A stretch of DNA of 64,000 nucleotides from Aricia agestis (lineage: Eukaryota; Arthropoda; Insecta; Lepidoptera; Lycaenidae). The DNA is taken from assembly GCF_905147365.1 (NCBI RefSeq), contig NC_056406.1:3422501-3486500 (forward strand), in the 5' to 3' direction. The notes beneath the pieces were generated by a model. It was not told the origin of the DNA and did not search any database. It worked only from the letters and a program-made list of their open reading frames with translations. Of the stretch, positions 40,136 to 51,310 are shown piece by piece. How positions within the stretch are numbered: the stretch's first letter is position 1; each line of letters starts with the position of its first letter. Both the position numbers and the translations under genes were made by a program.

Positions 40136-43016
40136 ATGCCTCGGTGTCGCGGTGGGCAAGGTGGTCCATATATTCGGGGTGGTGGTAGAAGAGGCTGTCG
40201 TACAAGAGGCGGCCGTGGATGTGATAGGTGTTTGTTTTTTTTTCCTGATTCTATTTTATAATCAAGGTTTATCAAACTTTCATTTTTCAAACAAGGTTTT
40301 TCATTTTAGAAGAACAATCAACCAAATCACAAATGAACTCTTGCCGACAACACAGCCTCAATCATTAAGTAACTCAACAGATCTATTGATTAACTCGACG
40401 GACCCGGAACCATTGAGTAGCTCAACCGAACCTCAATTAATGACAAGTTCAACAGAGCCGAAACCATCGACTAGCTTAACAGAACCTCAACCATCTACTA
40501 GCTCAATAGAGAATACAACCTTGTCTTCCCAACTGACAATTGTTCGAAAAAACCGAGCTCTATACAAAAAGCGGACTACAGCTCTTAAGCCTGAGGATAA
40601 AAAACGACTATTTGAAATGAAACGCCGTAAAGAGGTGAATTTTATGATAATGCCAGATGCTCCAGTGCCTAAAAAAAATAAAAGACGTTTATCACCTGAT
40701 AGAGTGCCGTGTGCTTTGGTGCCTGGTACTCCAACTGTACCCCCTGAGAGAGTATCGCTGCCGTGGACCAGGGTTTCTGCGCTTAATACTCAACAGCAGT
40801 GTGTATTTTTCTTATTGTGGCTTTGGTTATATATATTTACAGTTGGGCATTCATTGATCTTCCTGTTTTTTTCTTTACAGAATGCACGTCACTCCACCTG
40901 TCTCACTCAGGGAGCCTTTGTCAACGTAAGCGTGCCAGCGTGTATTTTTTATGTAATATTACTTTAATATTTAGTAAACCGCCATTTTCATAATATATTT
41001 TTTTATAGAATACAAAACACCTCTATTGTACCTGCAATACCAAGTGAAAGTGTCTTAAATTGCGAAGAAGTGGTTGACGAAAATATGCAAGTGATGAATG
41101 TGGAATACGTGTATCTATCACAAGACATGGAAGAGGTTACCCTTCCACGTACAGGTATTTCATTTGTATATTTTTATTAAGGTACAGTATGTTCATTCCT
41201 CTTTTCGTCAATTATTACAACTAAGTGTAACTTATTTTCAGATTACGCAACAGAAAACGACGTCTTAGCTAATTTATTTGGAGAAGTTTCGATTGAAAAC
41301 CCCGGTAGTGACATTGAGCTGGACACTGAAGATTCAGGTGATTTTTTTGCGGTTAACTCCCGACATAATGTCTTCCCAGCTGAATTCCCTGAAGATGCTG
41401 ATCCAACTCATGTCAATCAGCTGATGAGGATTGATGCACAGAATGACGCATTAATTCAACAATTACTACCACCGGATGCTTTAGTGTTTGACTGGAAAAA
41501 AGAAAGTTCTGTTTTTAATGGGGTTCGGGAACAATTCACAGCGGTATCGGGTCCAACATTTCCAGTCTCCGAACTAGAAACCCCGTTACAGGCTTTACAA
41601 AAAATTTGGGACGAGACAATAATCGCTCAAATAGTAGAAGAAACCAACAAATATGCACGTAATTTTCCAAATAGCGACAAATTCTGGAAAGATGTAACAC
41701 TTCCAGAAATGTGGACTTTCTTGTCAATTTTAATAATTCAAGGACTTAATCCCAAGCCAGTGGAAAGGGAATATTGGTACTCTAATTTACCTTACACCAA
41801 CATGCCGCTTTTTCGAAAAATAATGCCGTACAAGCGGTTTATCATGTTAAAGCGGTTTTTACACTTTTCTGACAATCGTAATATGGACCCAAGAGCTTCA
41901 ACACATAAAATAAAGCTGCAAAAAATTCAGCCCGTCATAGACCATCTAAGTGACAAGTTCCGCAGTTTGTATTGCCCCGATCAACTAATTTCTGTAGACG
42001 AGTCTTTACTATTGTGGAAAGGTCGTTTAAACTTTTCGCAAAAAATTGCAAATAAAGCCGCTCAAGTGGGCATTAAATCGTATGAAATATGCGAATCCAA
42101 AAGCGGATATTTGTGGAATTTTATAATTTATACTGGCAAATCCACAAGTAACAGTAGCGCCACGGACCATACGTACGGAACTGATGAAAACTTTCCTGAT
42201 GGGGCGACTGCGGGTATAGTTTATGATCTAACGCGACCCCTTTTTAATAAAGGTTACACTTTGATCATGGATAATTTCTACAATTCGCCGCTATTATCCC
42301 GGTCTCTCAAAGTGCTACATAAAACAGACACAATGGGCACATTACGTCTTAACCGCGAATTTGTACCAGACTCTCTTAAAAAAATCACTAAAACTGAAAT
42401 GCGTGTCGGAGAAATTGCTTTCAGTCAAACTCATGACTTAACCGTTCTTGTCTGGCGAGACTCTAACCTTGTTTCTATGATATCAACATATCACAATGTC
42501 GAAGTAGGGGGCAAAGAAAAACATGGCCAGTATAAATATCGTCCTAAAGTAATCTTGGATTATAACAATGCCATGGGAGGAGTAGATAAAAAAGACCAGC
42601 TTTTGTCTGCTTTTCCCATGGAAAGAACCAGAAATTCAGTTTGGTATAAAAAGCTATTCCGGAGGCTGTTCAACGTTTCAATCATGAATGCCAATATAAT
42701 TTTCAATTACGGACCTTCTCCCCTTAAACCACGCCAATTCCGCGAAGAGCTTGTTATAGCTATTTTATCCCAATACAGAGGACCGATGCCCCACCAAATA
42801 GCACAACGGATTGAGGTGGTACCAAGTAACGAAAATAATCTTAGCGCCTGCCGGCCACAATTAACTGGTGGTCATTATCCTGAGCGAGGTGCTTCTTCTA
42901 GAGCTCGATGCAAGTGGTGCGCTGAAAAAAAAATTGTATCAAGGACTACATGGCGCTGCGATGTCTGCAAAGTGGCTCTCTGTATTGAGTTTTGCTTCAA
43001 ACAATATCACACTTAA
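40136..43016 (+). CDS. piggyBac-like transposase, five coding exons, 848 aa, intact
   Basis: The exons 40136-40227, 40310-40798, 40881-40925, 41009-41154 and 41242-43016 all have gt/ag borders and join into 2547 nt without a stop. The N-terminus is Arg/Gly-rich (PRCRGGQGGPYIRGGGRRG), followed by imperfect 'SSTEPQ..S' repeats and an acidic linker. The piggyBac catalytic domain shows Asp510 (SVDESLLLWKGR), Asp601 (LIMDNFYNS) and Asp706 (MGGVDKKDQL). The C-terminal cysteine-rich domain (CKWCAEKK...CDVCKVALC) would bind the ends. The start in exon 1 is preferred to the longer unspliced frame from 40116, which is partly intron translation. Neighbours are its own TIRs and the small ORF upstream. 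Confidence 0.88.
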
Positions 43017-44248
43017 GTTGCGTTGTATTTGTTACTTTTTATTATTATCAAAGTCAGTCAGTCAGTCAGTAGAATCTATGTATATGAGAATGTATAAATA
43101 ATATATGCGCCTGTGTGTGGTAATACTAATATCTAGTTTAAGTAATAATAAGTATTTCTAAATAAAAGTGATTCTTAACAAATAATATTTTTTTACTTTA
43201 CCTCTTATTTGGAAATTATTTAAAAAAACGTTTAAAAGATTACAAAGAACATGAATAAACTATATTAAAATATATTAAGTAGACATAATACTGTTAAATA
43301 TAATCATACGATATAATATGCCGCTCGTGGGGACTAGGTGTGCCCTTGGCTTTATGTTTTCATGCACCAAATTATCTATGGACACTACAGTACCCAGTTA
43401 CGAGAGGACACATTTTAATGATTTTACTCCTTTTTATAATGTTCGTAGGGTATATTTTAGCATTTCTTTGGCTAGAAGATATACTTTAGTTTCCAATAAC
43501 TTACTTACTAAAGTTGCCATCATATAAAAGTCAACCGTACAGATGTCGTAAAGAAGAGCAATGGCGGAAGCATTCTTTCGAGCAAGCACTGTTACTTTCA
43601 GATGTCTTTTTTCTGTTATTATATTATTCTATCAACGATATTTTTACACAGAAATATCAAGAAATGTATCAAGTTTCAGAGATTTCCTATATTTTTTATC
43701 TATAAACAGTACCAATAATTCAAGAAGCGATCAAAACGTTACTTTCAAATTTGGTCTGCTACTGCGGGTGAGCGAAACATAGGTCGAAATCAAAACTCCA
43801 TAATTTAATAAATATATAAAATACGACTTGTTTTTTTACATTATTTATAATAATACATTATTTATAAATATACACATGAGATATATAAAAGACTAAAAAC
43901 GTGTAGTTCAATGCTACCACATTCGTATTAAATCAATTTAAATCAAGAATGGTGGAAATTTCTATGAATTGTTAACTTTGTACCCTAATAAAAATTATAT
44001 CGGCAATAATTAAGGCTGAAAAAGTTAATTCATATGTAGCCTTATAAATTGTGAGCAAAATAAATATAAGATCAATCGTGTCTGCTCAAGATTTAGGTCA
44101 AAATTTGTTGATTTCGTTGCATTCGCAACGCGGGCACGGCGACTGCCCGTAGACGCGGTGCATTAACGGGCCACAGCTGCGCCTCGCGCCCGGTGTAGCG
44201 ACTTAAAAATGATCTTGGATACTACAGTATCCAAGGTGAAGCGAGCGG
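43017..44248. other. 3' UTR and right subterminal region of the piggyBac-like element
   Basis: A short (CAGT)n run lies at about 43053-43069 and AATAAA at about 43162. Small ORFs have no domains. The last 150 bp are GC-rich and mirror the left subterminal region (GCGCGAGGCGC-like, then the GTAGTATCC motif). Confidence 0.45.
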
Positions 44249-44771
44249 TTATAAACATACACACATGTGAAAATACAAAACTTTCCCCTTTATAATATTA
44301 GTGTTGAAAGAATATTATATAATAATATTATGTATGTAGAACTTTTAGCAAAAACAGGTTAACTATTTTGTTTTGTTACAAAAACAACTAAACTGTTCAT
44401 TTTTTACAAAAACAACATATGTACAACCCATAAATTTTCATTTTTTTTTAAACTGGCTAAAGTTATATGTACAATTATTATAACATATGTTTAAATATCT
44501 CTGTGGTGGCAATATATCAGAATATGGTATTTCAAAAAACATTATTTTGCATCAGCATAAGTTTTTTATATTTCCTGAAAAATAATGAAAGTAAAAGTTA
44601 TGTAATTTTTGTAAAAATCCCTTCAATTGACCCTTAGGCAAATTGAAATAGCAGCAGCTATATCATCGCTGGGGCTTTTATTTCTAACCAACTTAAGTCC
44701 GATGAACCTGGGTCAATACTACTGGTTGTGCACTTAATTTTGCTATAATTTAATATATTATATTTCCTTAA

Positions 44772-47219
44772 CCCTTAACTGTAGTCGTGGGTCCACTGGA
44801 CCCATGGTGATTCTTTAAACAAGCACTAGTAGGGCTGTGGGTGGTGGAGCTCCCCGCGCACCTCAGTACCTTTCGACAGTAAGAGCGAGCATACGCAGCG
44901 AGACGGACGTATTTCGCGCGCTACTCCAAGGGTAAGTAAATGATTATGCATGGGTCCATTGGACCCACGACTATAGATACGTATTTTTTATAATTCTTGT
45001 TTTGTAGTTGTTTTTATGTTAAATTTCAGTTTTCATCATGGAAAATAATAAAAATATGTCAACCAATCGCGAAGACATAATAGAGCAATGGCTGAATGCT
45101 GATTTAAGCAGTGATGAAGATGAAAATTCGGTTTCTGTGAGAGATGCTCTAAATACTCACTCTGATAATGAGTTTTCTGATAATGACGAAGATTTTGTAT
45201 TGGAAAGTGATCATGACTCGAACTCTGAAATATCTGAAAGTGAAGATGAAAGTGAAGAGAATGAAACAAATAATTCGTCTGATTACTATTACGGAAAAAA
45301 TAGGTTCAAATGGGCTAAAACGCCGCCATCGAGAAATTCTCGTGTTCGAAACCATAACATCCTAAGATTGCCATCTACTACATCAAGAGCAAGGCCTGCA
45401 GACCCATTTATTCCAAATGAGGCATTCAATATACTGTTCGACGAGGATATGAAAAACAAAATACTATTTTGGACAAACAAGAAACTGGCAGTATTTAGAC
45501 TGAAATATAAATCTCCAGATCGCACTGAACTAAGAGAATGCACTTACCAGGAGTTAAACTGTTTTATCGGTTTATTGCTCTATTCTGCTGTTTTCAAGTC
45601 GAACCATGAAGCTGTGATATCCTTGTTTGCAACTGATGGAACGGGACGAGAGATTTTTAGATTATGTATGTCTTCTTTGCGATTTTATATTCTTTTGGTG
45701 TGTCTCCGCTTCGATAATCCGGATGACAGAGAAGAGCGTAAAAAAATTGACCCTGGTTGTATAACTACTGAGATGATAAATATGTTCAATAAGAATGCTC
45801 AAGCAAATTATTCCATTGGTGCTTATGCAACGATTGACGAAATGCTGGTAGGTTTTCGCGGACGTTGTGCCTTCAAGATGTATATTCCCAGCAAGCCAAA
45901 TAAATATGGTTTGAAAATGCAATGTCTTGCAGATGCCAAGACACACTATGTGTACAATACCTATTTGTATTGTGGGAAAAATACTGATGGACTTACGCTG
46001 ACAGATGAAGAAAAAAAACAACCGATTCCAGTACAAGCTTGTCTTCGATTATGCCAACCAATCCTGAATACTAACCGTAACATAACTACAGACAACTGGT
46101 ACACATCAATGGAACTTCTCACTATCATGCTATCCAAAGGCCTCACTGTCATTGGAACCCTGAAAAAAAATAAAAGAGAAATTCCTAAGGAATTCTTACC
46201 TCATAAAGATCGCAAAATTCACTCTTCTCTGTTCGGGTTCACAAAAGACTTCACTATTGCGAGCTATGTTCCTAAAAAGAGCAAATCTGTGATACTTGTG
46301 TCCTCTATGCATCACGACAATTCTGTGGACGAATCAACTAAGAAGCCAGAAATAATTCTTCAGTACAACAGCACCAAAGGTGGCGTCGATGCTGTTGATC
46401 AAATGTGCTCAGTTTATTCAAGTAGCCGCAGAACACGACGTTGGCCTATGCCTGTTTTGTACAGATTACTGGACATGAGCGCTTTGAATGCCTATATCAT
46501 TCAGCAGAGCCATGAAAGAGCATCCAAGATGACACGTATGACGTTTTTGAAGGGGCTGGCCAAATCATTATGTGAACCATATATGAAAGAACGATGCTAC
46601 AATCAAAGACTGCCTACACAGCTTAGAACGAATATTGCCACGGCCCTACAGATTCATCTTCCATCAATTGAACCAGGTGAAAGCCAGAAATTGGACAGGA
46701 ACAAAAGGAAGAGGTGCTCATTCTGCAAGCCTGCTAAGAGAGCTAAGACTGTTCACTTATGTGCTAAGTGCCGGCAGCCTATTTGCATGACATGTGCAAA
46801 AGTTGTTTGCAGTACATGTTTGTAAGTAGGCTAAATGAAACTGGTGTCAAAATTTTTGTTTTAAAATTTATTTCTTTGTTTTTGGTATGCTTTTAGAAAA
46901 CATATCTTTTTATTATAGAAAATATTTTTTGTTTTTACTTGGCGACCAGTTTTATATATTTTTTTTTTTTTCATAAGCTTGTTTTTAGATTAAGGAAACC
47001 TGAACTGATTATAAAAAGTACAAATTAATGTTAGAAATGTATGTTCCTATTGTTGATTTTTTAAAACACTATGTTTGTTATATAATATATAATAAATCTA
47101 ATAAACATTTTATTAATTATTCGGGATACTTTCATTTTTATTGCCTTTTAAAAATACATGGGTCCAGTGGACCCCACAACTATAGAAACGTGATTATTTT
47201 TCACCACTATAGTTAAGGG
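44772..47219 (+). mobile_element. Complete piggyBac transposon, 2448 bp, TTAA target
   Basis: TTAA is duplicated at 44768-44771 and 47220-47223. The ends CCCTTAACTGTAGT and inverse (one mismatch) form 14 bp TIRs. Subterminal GGGTCCANTGGACCC palindromes lie at about 44789-44803, 44950-44964 and 47159-47173. Size and organisation match the Trichoplusia piggyBac (about 2.5 kb). With its open transposase it appears potentially autonomous. Confidence 0.95.
45038..46825 (+). CDS. piggyBac transposase, intact, 595 aa
   Basis: A single open frame starts at 45038. A probable 5' UTR intron (44932-45029, gtaagt...ttcag) removes one subterminal palindrome. The N-terminus is acidic (SDEDENSVSVRDAL and following), as in other piggyBacs. 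The catalytic residues are Asp267 (TIDEMLVGFRG), Asp352 (TTDNWYTSMEL) and Asp451 (KGGVDAVDQM). The C-terminus has the Cys-rich end-binding domain (CSFCKP...CAKCRQPICMTC). The length equals the known active piggyBac (594 aa). It would excise precisely and reinsert at TTAA. Confidence 0.95.
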   Translation: MENNKNMSTNREDIIEQWLNADLSSDEDENSVSVRDALNTHSDNEFSDNDEDFVLESDHDSNSEISESEDESEENETNNSSDYYYGKNRFKWAKTPPSRNSRVRNHNILRLPSTTSRARPADPFIPNEAFNILFDEDMKNKILFWTNKKLAVFRLKYKSPDRTELRECTYQELNCFIGLLLYSAVFKSNHEAVISLFATDGTGREIFRLCMSSLRFYILLVCLRFDNPDDREERKKIDPGCITTEMINMFNKNAQANYSIGAYATIDEMLVGFRGRCAFKMYIPSKPNKYGLKMQCLADAKTHYVYNTYLYCGKNTDGLTLTDEEKKQPIPVQACLRLCQPILNTNRNITTDNWYTSMELLTIMLSKGLTVIGTLKKNKREIPKEFLPHKDRKIHSSLFGFTKDFTIASYVPKKSKSVILVSSMHHDNSVDESTKKPEIILQYNSTKGGVDAVDQMCSVYSSSRRTRRWPMPVLYRLLDMSALNAYIIQQSHERASKMTRMTFLKGLAKSLCEPYMKERCYNQRLPTQLRTNIATALQIHLPSIEPGESQKLDRNKRKRCSFCKPAKRAKTVHLCAKCRQPICMTCAKVVCSTCL

Positions 47220-48441
47220 TTAATTTCCTTAATAATTAAATAATAAATTCTCAAATTACACTCTGGATTTGTGTTGTGTTTGATTTCCACTGTTGGGATG
47301 TAGCTCAGTTTGGGAGTTTCTGTTCATCAACCGTTGGATGAACCTTTAACATAATATGGCAATTCACCACTATCGGAAGAAGACGAAGAATGGCATAGCT
47401 ATGGTTGTGTGGTATATTTACACATCACAGAGGGAGACGATATTTCAGTTAGACTCTTATGTGCTAAATCCAAGGTCTCACCTACTAAGGTAACGACTCT
47501 TGCCAGACTGGAATTATGTGCTGCGCTGCTGATGTCCAAGCTGGTAAAAACTGTTCGTGACACATACCTCGATCGGGTTCACATCTCTGATATTTATGCA
47601 TTTTCCGATTCAACGATTGCGTTATCCTGGATTCATTCTTCTCCGCATCGCTGGTCAGTGTTTGTGAGTAATCGAGTGTCACAATGTCAAGAGAATTTAG
47701 CATCACAATATTTCTTTCATATAGCCGGAACAGATAACCCTAGTGACTGTCTGTCTCGCGGTTTGTTACCTTCTCAGATTATTTCCCATCCTATTTGGTG
47801 GAGTGGTCCGTCTTGGATGTGCAACCCTACTTCAGAGTGGCCTATCAAGGTCTTCGCTCCTTCAAATTGTGAAAACTTGCCGGAACATAAGATAAATGTT
47901 CTCGCTGCTACTATTTCACAAGGGAAGCCGCATGTCTTACATGAACTAGCACAACGTTTATCCTCATGGCATAAACTATTGTCTGCTGTAGTTTATGTTT
48001 TAAGATTTGTTAAGAGAATTTCAGCTGTGGATAAGATCCGCAATCTTATGACTGCGGAAATAGCTGTAGTTCGTGCAGTACAGATGACTTATTTTGCTGA
48101 AGATATTGCGCTTCTGAAAGATAATAAGTTGCCTGCAAAAAAACTTCTGCATCTTTCGGCTTTCTATAAATATGTTTTTGATTCTAATCTTGTTCAACGT
48201 AAAAGGTTATTAGATCAGATGATTCAATCCTTCTGCAAAAAATAGCGTATGGAATATCTGCACACATTGCAAGTGAGACAGAAATGGGCTACTCCTGAGA
48301 ATCCTGTTAAGGTCGGGACTGTTGTTCTTATAGGGCGGGGTGATTGTGCCCCTTTAAATTGGCCCCTTGGTATTTTAGTTAAAATATCCCTCGGAAAAGA
48401 TAATATTGCTCGCGTGGCCATGGTAAAAACAAGTTACGGTA

Positions 48442-50284
48442 CTACCCGTTCGCGCTAAGTTTGCCGGTCTGTGGAATGCGCGTCCCCTCCCCCAACCGCC
48501 TACCGCACCGCTGAATCGCCCTCTCAGTATCGTTGACAACATCATCGCATACGCGTGTAATTAATAAATTCAGTTACCTAGTTTTTTTTTCATTTAAGTA
48601 TGGGTAAAGGAAAGACTTTTCGAAGTGATGTACGAAATATAGCGTTAAAGGTTATGACTTTTTTTGAAAATGAAAAGAAAAACGGTTGTGTTATAATACC
48701 TATTGATCAAGCAATGAAACGCGCGGCAATGGCGACTGGTGTATCGGAACGCACACTAAGAAATATAAAACAAGAGTCCAAAAAAGCATCATCTGAAGCG
48801 GGTGTAAGTACAGAAGTTGTAAAACTTTCGACACCAAGAAAAAGCAAGAAAAGGAAACCACCATTGGAAATTGATGATTTTATGATTTGCGGTATTAGAA
48901 ATATAATAAATAGATTTTATACAGTAAAAAAAGAAATACCCACCCTGCGAAAAATTTTAGCCGCGGCAAAAGATGAATTACATTTTCCTGGACAAAAAAA
49001 CGACGCTGTGGAAAATAGTAAAGGACAAGTTAGGCTATAAGTTCAGAAAATGTAAGAAGGCCCGCGATTTCTTGATACAAAAACCAGAAATTACTGCCTG
49101 GAGGGCAAGATATTTACGACGCCTGCGAGAAAATGATATACTCGGAGCAGAGAAAAAACCGGTCTTTTACTTAGACGAAACTTGGATTCATAGTCACTAC
49201 GCCGTAGCAAAATGTTGGCAAAACTCTGCTGATGCTAGTGTAAAAAAGAATCATAACCCAGGCCAACGCTGGATAATTGTGCACGCAGGAGGTGAGAATG
49301 GTTTTGTACAAAACGCAGAGCTATTGTACAAATGCAAAAGCAAAAGTGGAGATTATCATAACGAAATGGATAATAAAAATTTTACCAAGTGGTTAAATGA
49401 GCAACTCCTGCCAAATCTGCCGCCTAATTCAATTATTGTTCTTGACAACGCACCGTATCATAGTAAACAGATAGACAAACTGCCAACTTCTAATTCTTTA
49501 AAGGAAACTATGCAAAATTGGTTGCGCGAAAGGAATATTGAGTTCCAAGAAAAACTTACTAACCCTGAGTTATACTGTCTTATAAAGCAGAACGCGCTAC
49601 CCAAAAAATATGAGATAGACGAAATCATTAAAAGGCATGGTCATGAGGTTCTGCGGCTACTGCCTTATCAATGTGATTTAAATCCAATTGAGTATATCTG
49701 GAATTTAGTAAAACAGCGCGTGGCCGAAAAAAACGTGTCACAATCGGAAAAAGAAATCGAAAAATTAACGCGCGACGCTCTAAGAAGTATATCTGCAGAA
49801 GACTGGAAGAGAGAAATCAACCACGTTAAAAAGATTAAGGCAGCAATATTGGGAAAGCGATCGTTTGCAAGAAATAAACGAGAGAGAACTTATAATTTCA
49901 GTTGGGGCAGAGTCAGAAAGTGACACCGAAACAAGTTCTAGTGACAGTGAAAATGAAATATCTGATGTTGAAACTATGGAAGTTAGTGATTAAATACAAT
50001 TAAACACTAACTTCCATTGTTTTCATTGTGTTTAATTTTATCTAATTGCACTGTATACTAAAAAACTTACCTGTTGTACGTACATACTCCCTGTATTTTT
50101 CTGTACTTGTACTTTATAGTGTAATAAAGTATACAATAAATAAATAAAAATATTTAAAGCCTGTTTTTTATACAGAAATTATAAAAAAATATTTCAAATA
50201 TTTTAAGCGTAGTTTGTTTTTCTGCTGACGCTACCCCTCGAGTGACGTCACATAGTCAGCGGCAAACTTAGCGTGAACGGGTAG
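48442..50284 (+). mobile_element. Tc1/mariner-superfamily element, 1843 bp, DD(81)E type
   Basis: The ends CTACCCGTTCGCGCTAAGTT and inverse are flanked by TA (48440-48441, 50285-50286), inserted in the sequence ggTAcc of the BEL pol. TIRs match for about 25 bp with one mismatch. It contains one transposase ORF broken by two small indels. The short age is suggested by the near-open ORF. Confidence 0.9.
48600..49993 (+). pseudogene. Tc1/mariner-like transposase with 81 residues between the last catalytic D and E
   Basis: The N-terminus (MGKGKTFRSDVRNIALKVM...GVSERTLRNIKQE) is a helix-turn-helix. The frame shifts at an A7 run (48994-49000): with one A fewer, FPGQK continues into TTLWKIVKDKLGYKF. 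Catalytic motifs are FYLDETWIHSHY, IIVLDNAPYHSKQ and CDLNPIEYIWNLV; 81 residues separate the second Asp from the Glu, as in the group I recall as DD82E/Sailor. A second shift near 49850 leads to an acidic tail ending at 49993. Both breaks are single-site indels, so the copy is nearly intact and the A7 shift could be a sequencing error. Confidence 0.85.
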
Positions 50285-50333
50285 TACCTTCAAACGTCCT
50301 GTGGTGAAGTTGTATCCGATACCTACCCAATAA

Positions 50334-50499
50334 CATTAATAGTTTAATCTCTTCAACGATGCTCTCTTGTATTTTTTGACTGTTGTAAATTTAAGTATAC
50401 AATATTTTGTTTAATATTAGTAATTAAATTAATAAGATTACTTATATAACCAATAATTTTGAATTCTTTTGAAAGTTTTTCAAACTTTCAAAGGGAGCA
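50334..50499 (+). other. BEL/Pao 3' untranslated region and polypurine tract
   Basis: AT-rich spacer ending in 'tttcaaagggagca' (50486-50499), the polypurine tract directly before the 3' LTR. Confidence 0.6.
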
Positions 50500-50725
50500 T
50501 GGTTGTGCACTTAATTTTGTTATAATTTAATATATTATATTTCCTTAATTTCCTTAATAATTAAATAATACGAGTAAGTTCTCAAATTTCACTCTGGATT
50601 TGTGTTGTGTTTGATTTCCACTGTTAGGATGTAGCTCAGTTTGGGAGTTTCTGTTCATCAACCGTTGGATGAAGCTTTAACATAATATGGCAATTCACCA
50701 CTGTCGGAAAAAGACGAAGAATACA
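50500..50725 (+). mobile_element. BEL/Pao 3' LTR
   Basis: It starts TGGTTGTGCAC after a polypurine tract and matches the split 5' LTR to 'agacgaagaat' (50722). The end is set at the CA of 'ataca'. No matching target duplication is visible beside the 5' LTR. Confidence 0.8.
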
Positions 50726-51310
50726 TATCTTTGACACTTAACAGATGACAAGTGTTTGCTGGCCGCTTTTAGCCGCTGACCGGGCTTGACGGCTTACGAG
50801 AAAATTTTGTTCTGATAATTTTTCCTTGAAAAGGCTTAATCCAGCTGGAATTTCAAGTTTATTTCCCTTTTGGTTTTTCAATATAATCGCTGTGAACTTT
50901 TTGTGTGGTCGGCCGACCAAAGTGCATCAAAATTCAAGAGTACTTCAGCTACGCTCCGAAGCGGACCACGCGCTACAGAAGACAATCATCTTGCTCCTAC
51001 AAGATCCAACGGGCTTGCTGCTACTGCAATTGCCTGATGAGCACCCCTGCTGATTATGGAACAGGTTAGTCGGGCATGATACGGATTCCGGAGTGTTTTT
51101 TTTTTTTTGAGAACTTTGTATTATCCCGCAGGCAATTTAGCTATTTACACGCTATTGCCTTTCCAACTACTATTCAATACAACCAGTCCATAATATTATG
51201 TCGAAGTGGCTTTGTTATCGTGTAAAAAAGGAATAATGAGACCATCTTTCTTCAACAAATGTAGGGAGAAATCTCTTTGGCCAAAAGGTTCTTGACAACA
51301 GCTATGAGCT
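50726..51310. other. No recognisable feature
   Basis: Anonymous sequence with short open frames on both strands (for example 50738-50920 minus) and a T-run near 51098-51109. Nothing I can assign. Confidence 0.3.

Larger units (their letters stand above)
38290..44248 (+). mobile_element. Complete piggyBac-like element, 5.96 kb, with TTAT target duplication
   Basis: It starts CCGCTCGCTTCACC and ends with the exact inverse; both flanks are TTAT (38286-38289, 44249-44252), where canonical piggyBac uses TTAA. The subterminal motif 'tggatactgtagtacccaag' occurs near both ends and in variant form at 38375, 38940 and 43375. It encodes one intact five-exon transposase and, upstream, a separate small Cys-rich ORF. 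A lepidopteran repeat (39060-39497) has inserted into it. Confidence 0.88.
44723..47391 (+). mobile_element. 5' LTR of a BEL/Pao element, split by piggyBac
   Basis: The sequence 44723-44771 plus 47224-47391 matches the 3' LTR at 50500-50725 in order, with a few differences, starting TGGTTGTGCACTTAATTTTG. The split is exactly at TTAA, where piggyBac inserted. The internal region begins directly with mid-pol sequence, so the element has lost gag, protease and RT. Confidence 0.85.
47392..50333 (+). pseudogene. BEL/Pao pol remnant (RNase H, integrase start, C-terminal module)
   Basis: The frame 47409-48245 carries KVTTLARLELCAALLMSKLV, YAFSDSTIALSWIHSS and AGTDNPSDCLSRGLL (RNase H-like region), then the linker to integrase. 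The integrase core is deleted: QMIQSFCKK is followed by MEYLHTLQVRQKWATPENP, the DUF5641-type end. That end continues to GG at 48439, is interrupted by the transposon 48442-50284, and resumes after the TA as TFKRPVVKLYPIPT with the stop at 50331-50333. Without the insert this last exon reads straight through. Confidence 0.85.

Noticed and set aside
40116..40967. Single 283-codon ORF as the piggyBac-like N-terminus
   Set aside because: Its first part and its last part read through introns; the spliced model from 40136 has canonical borders at every junction and joins in frame to the catalytic exon.
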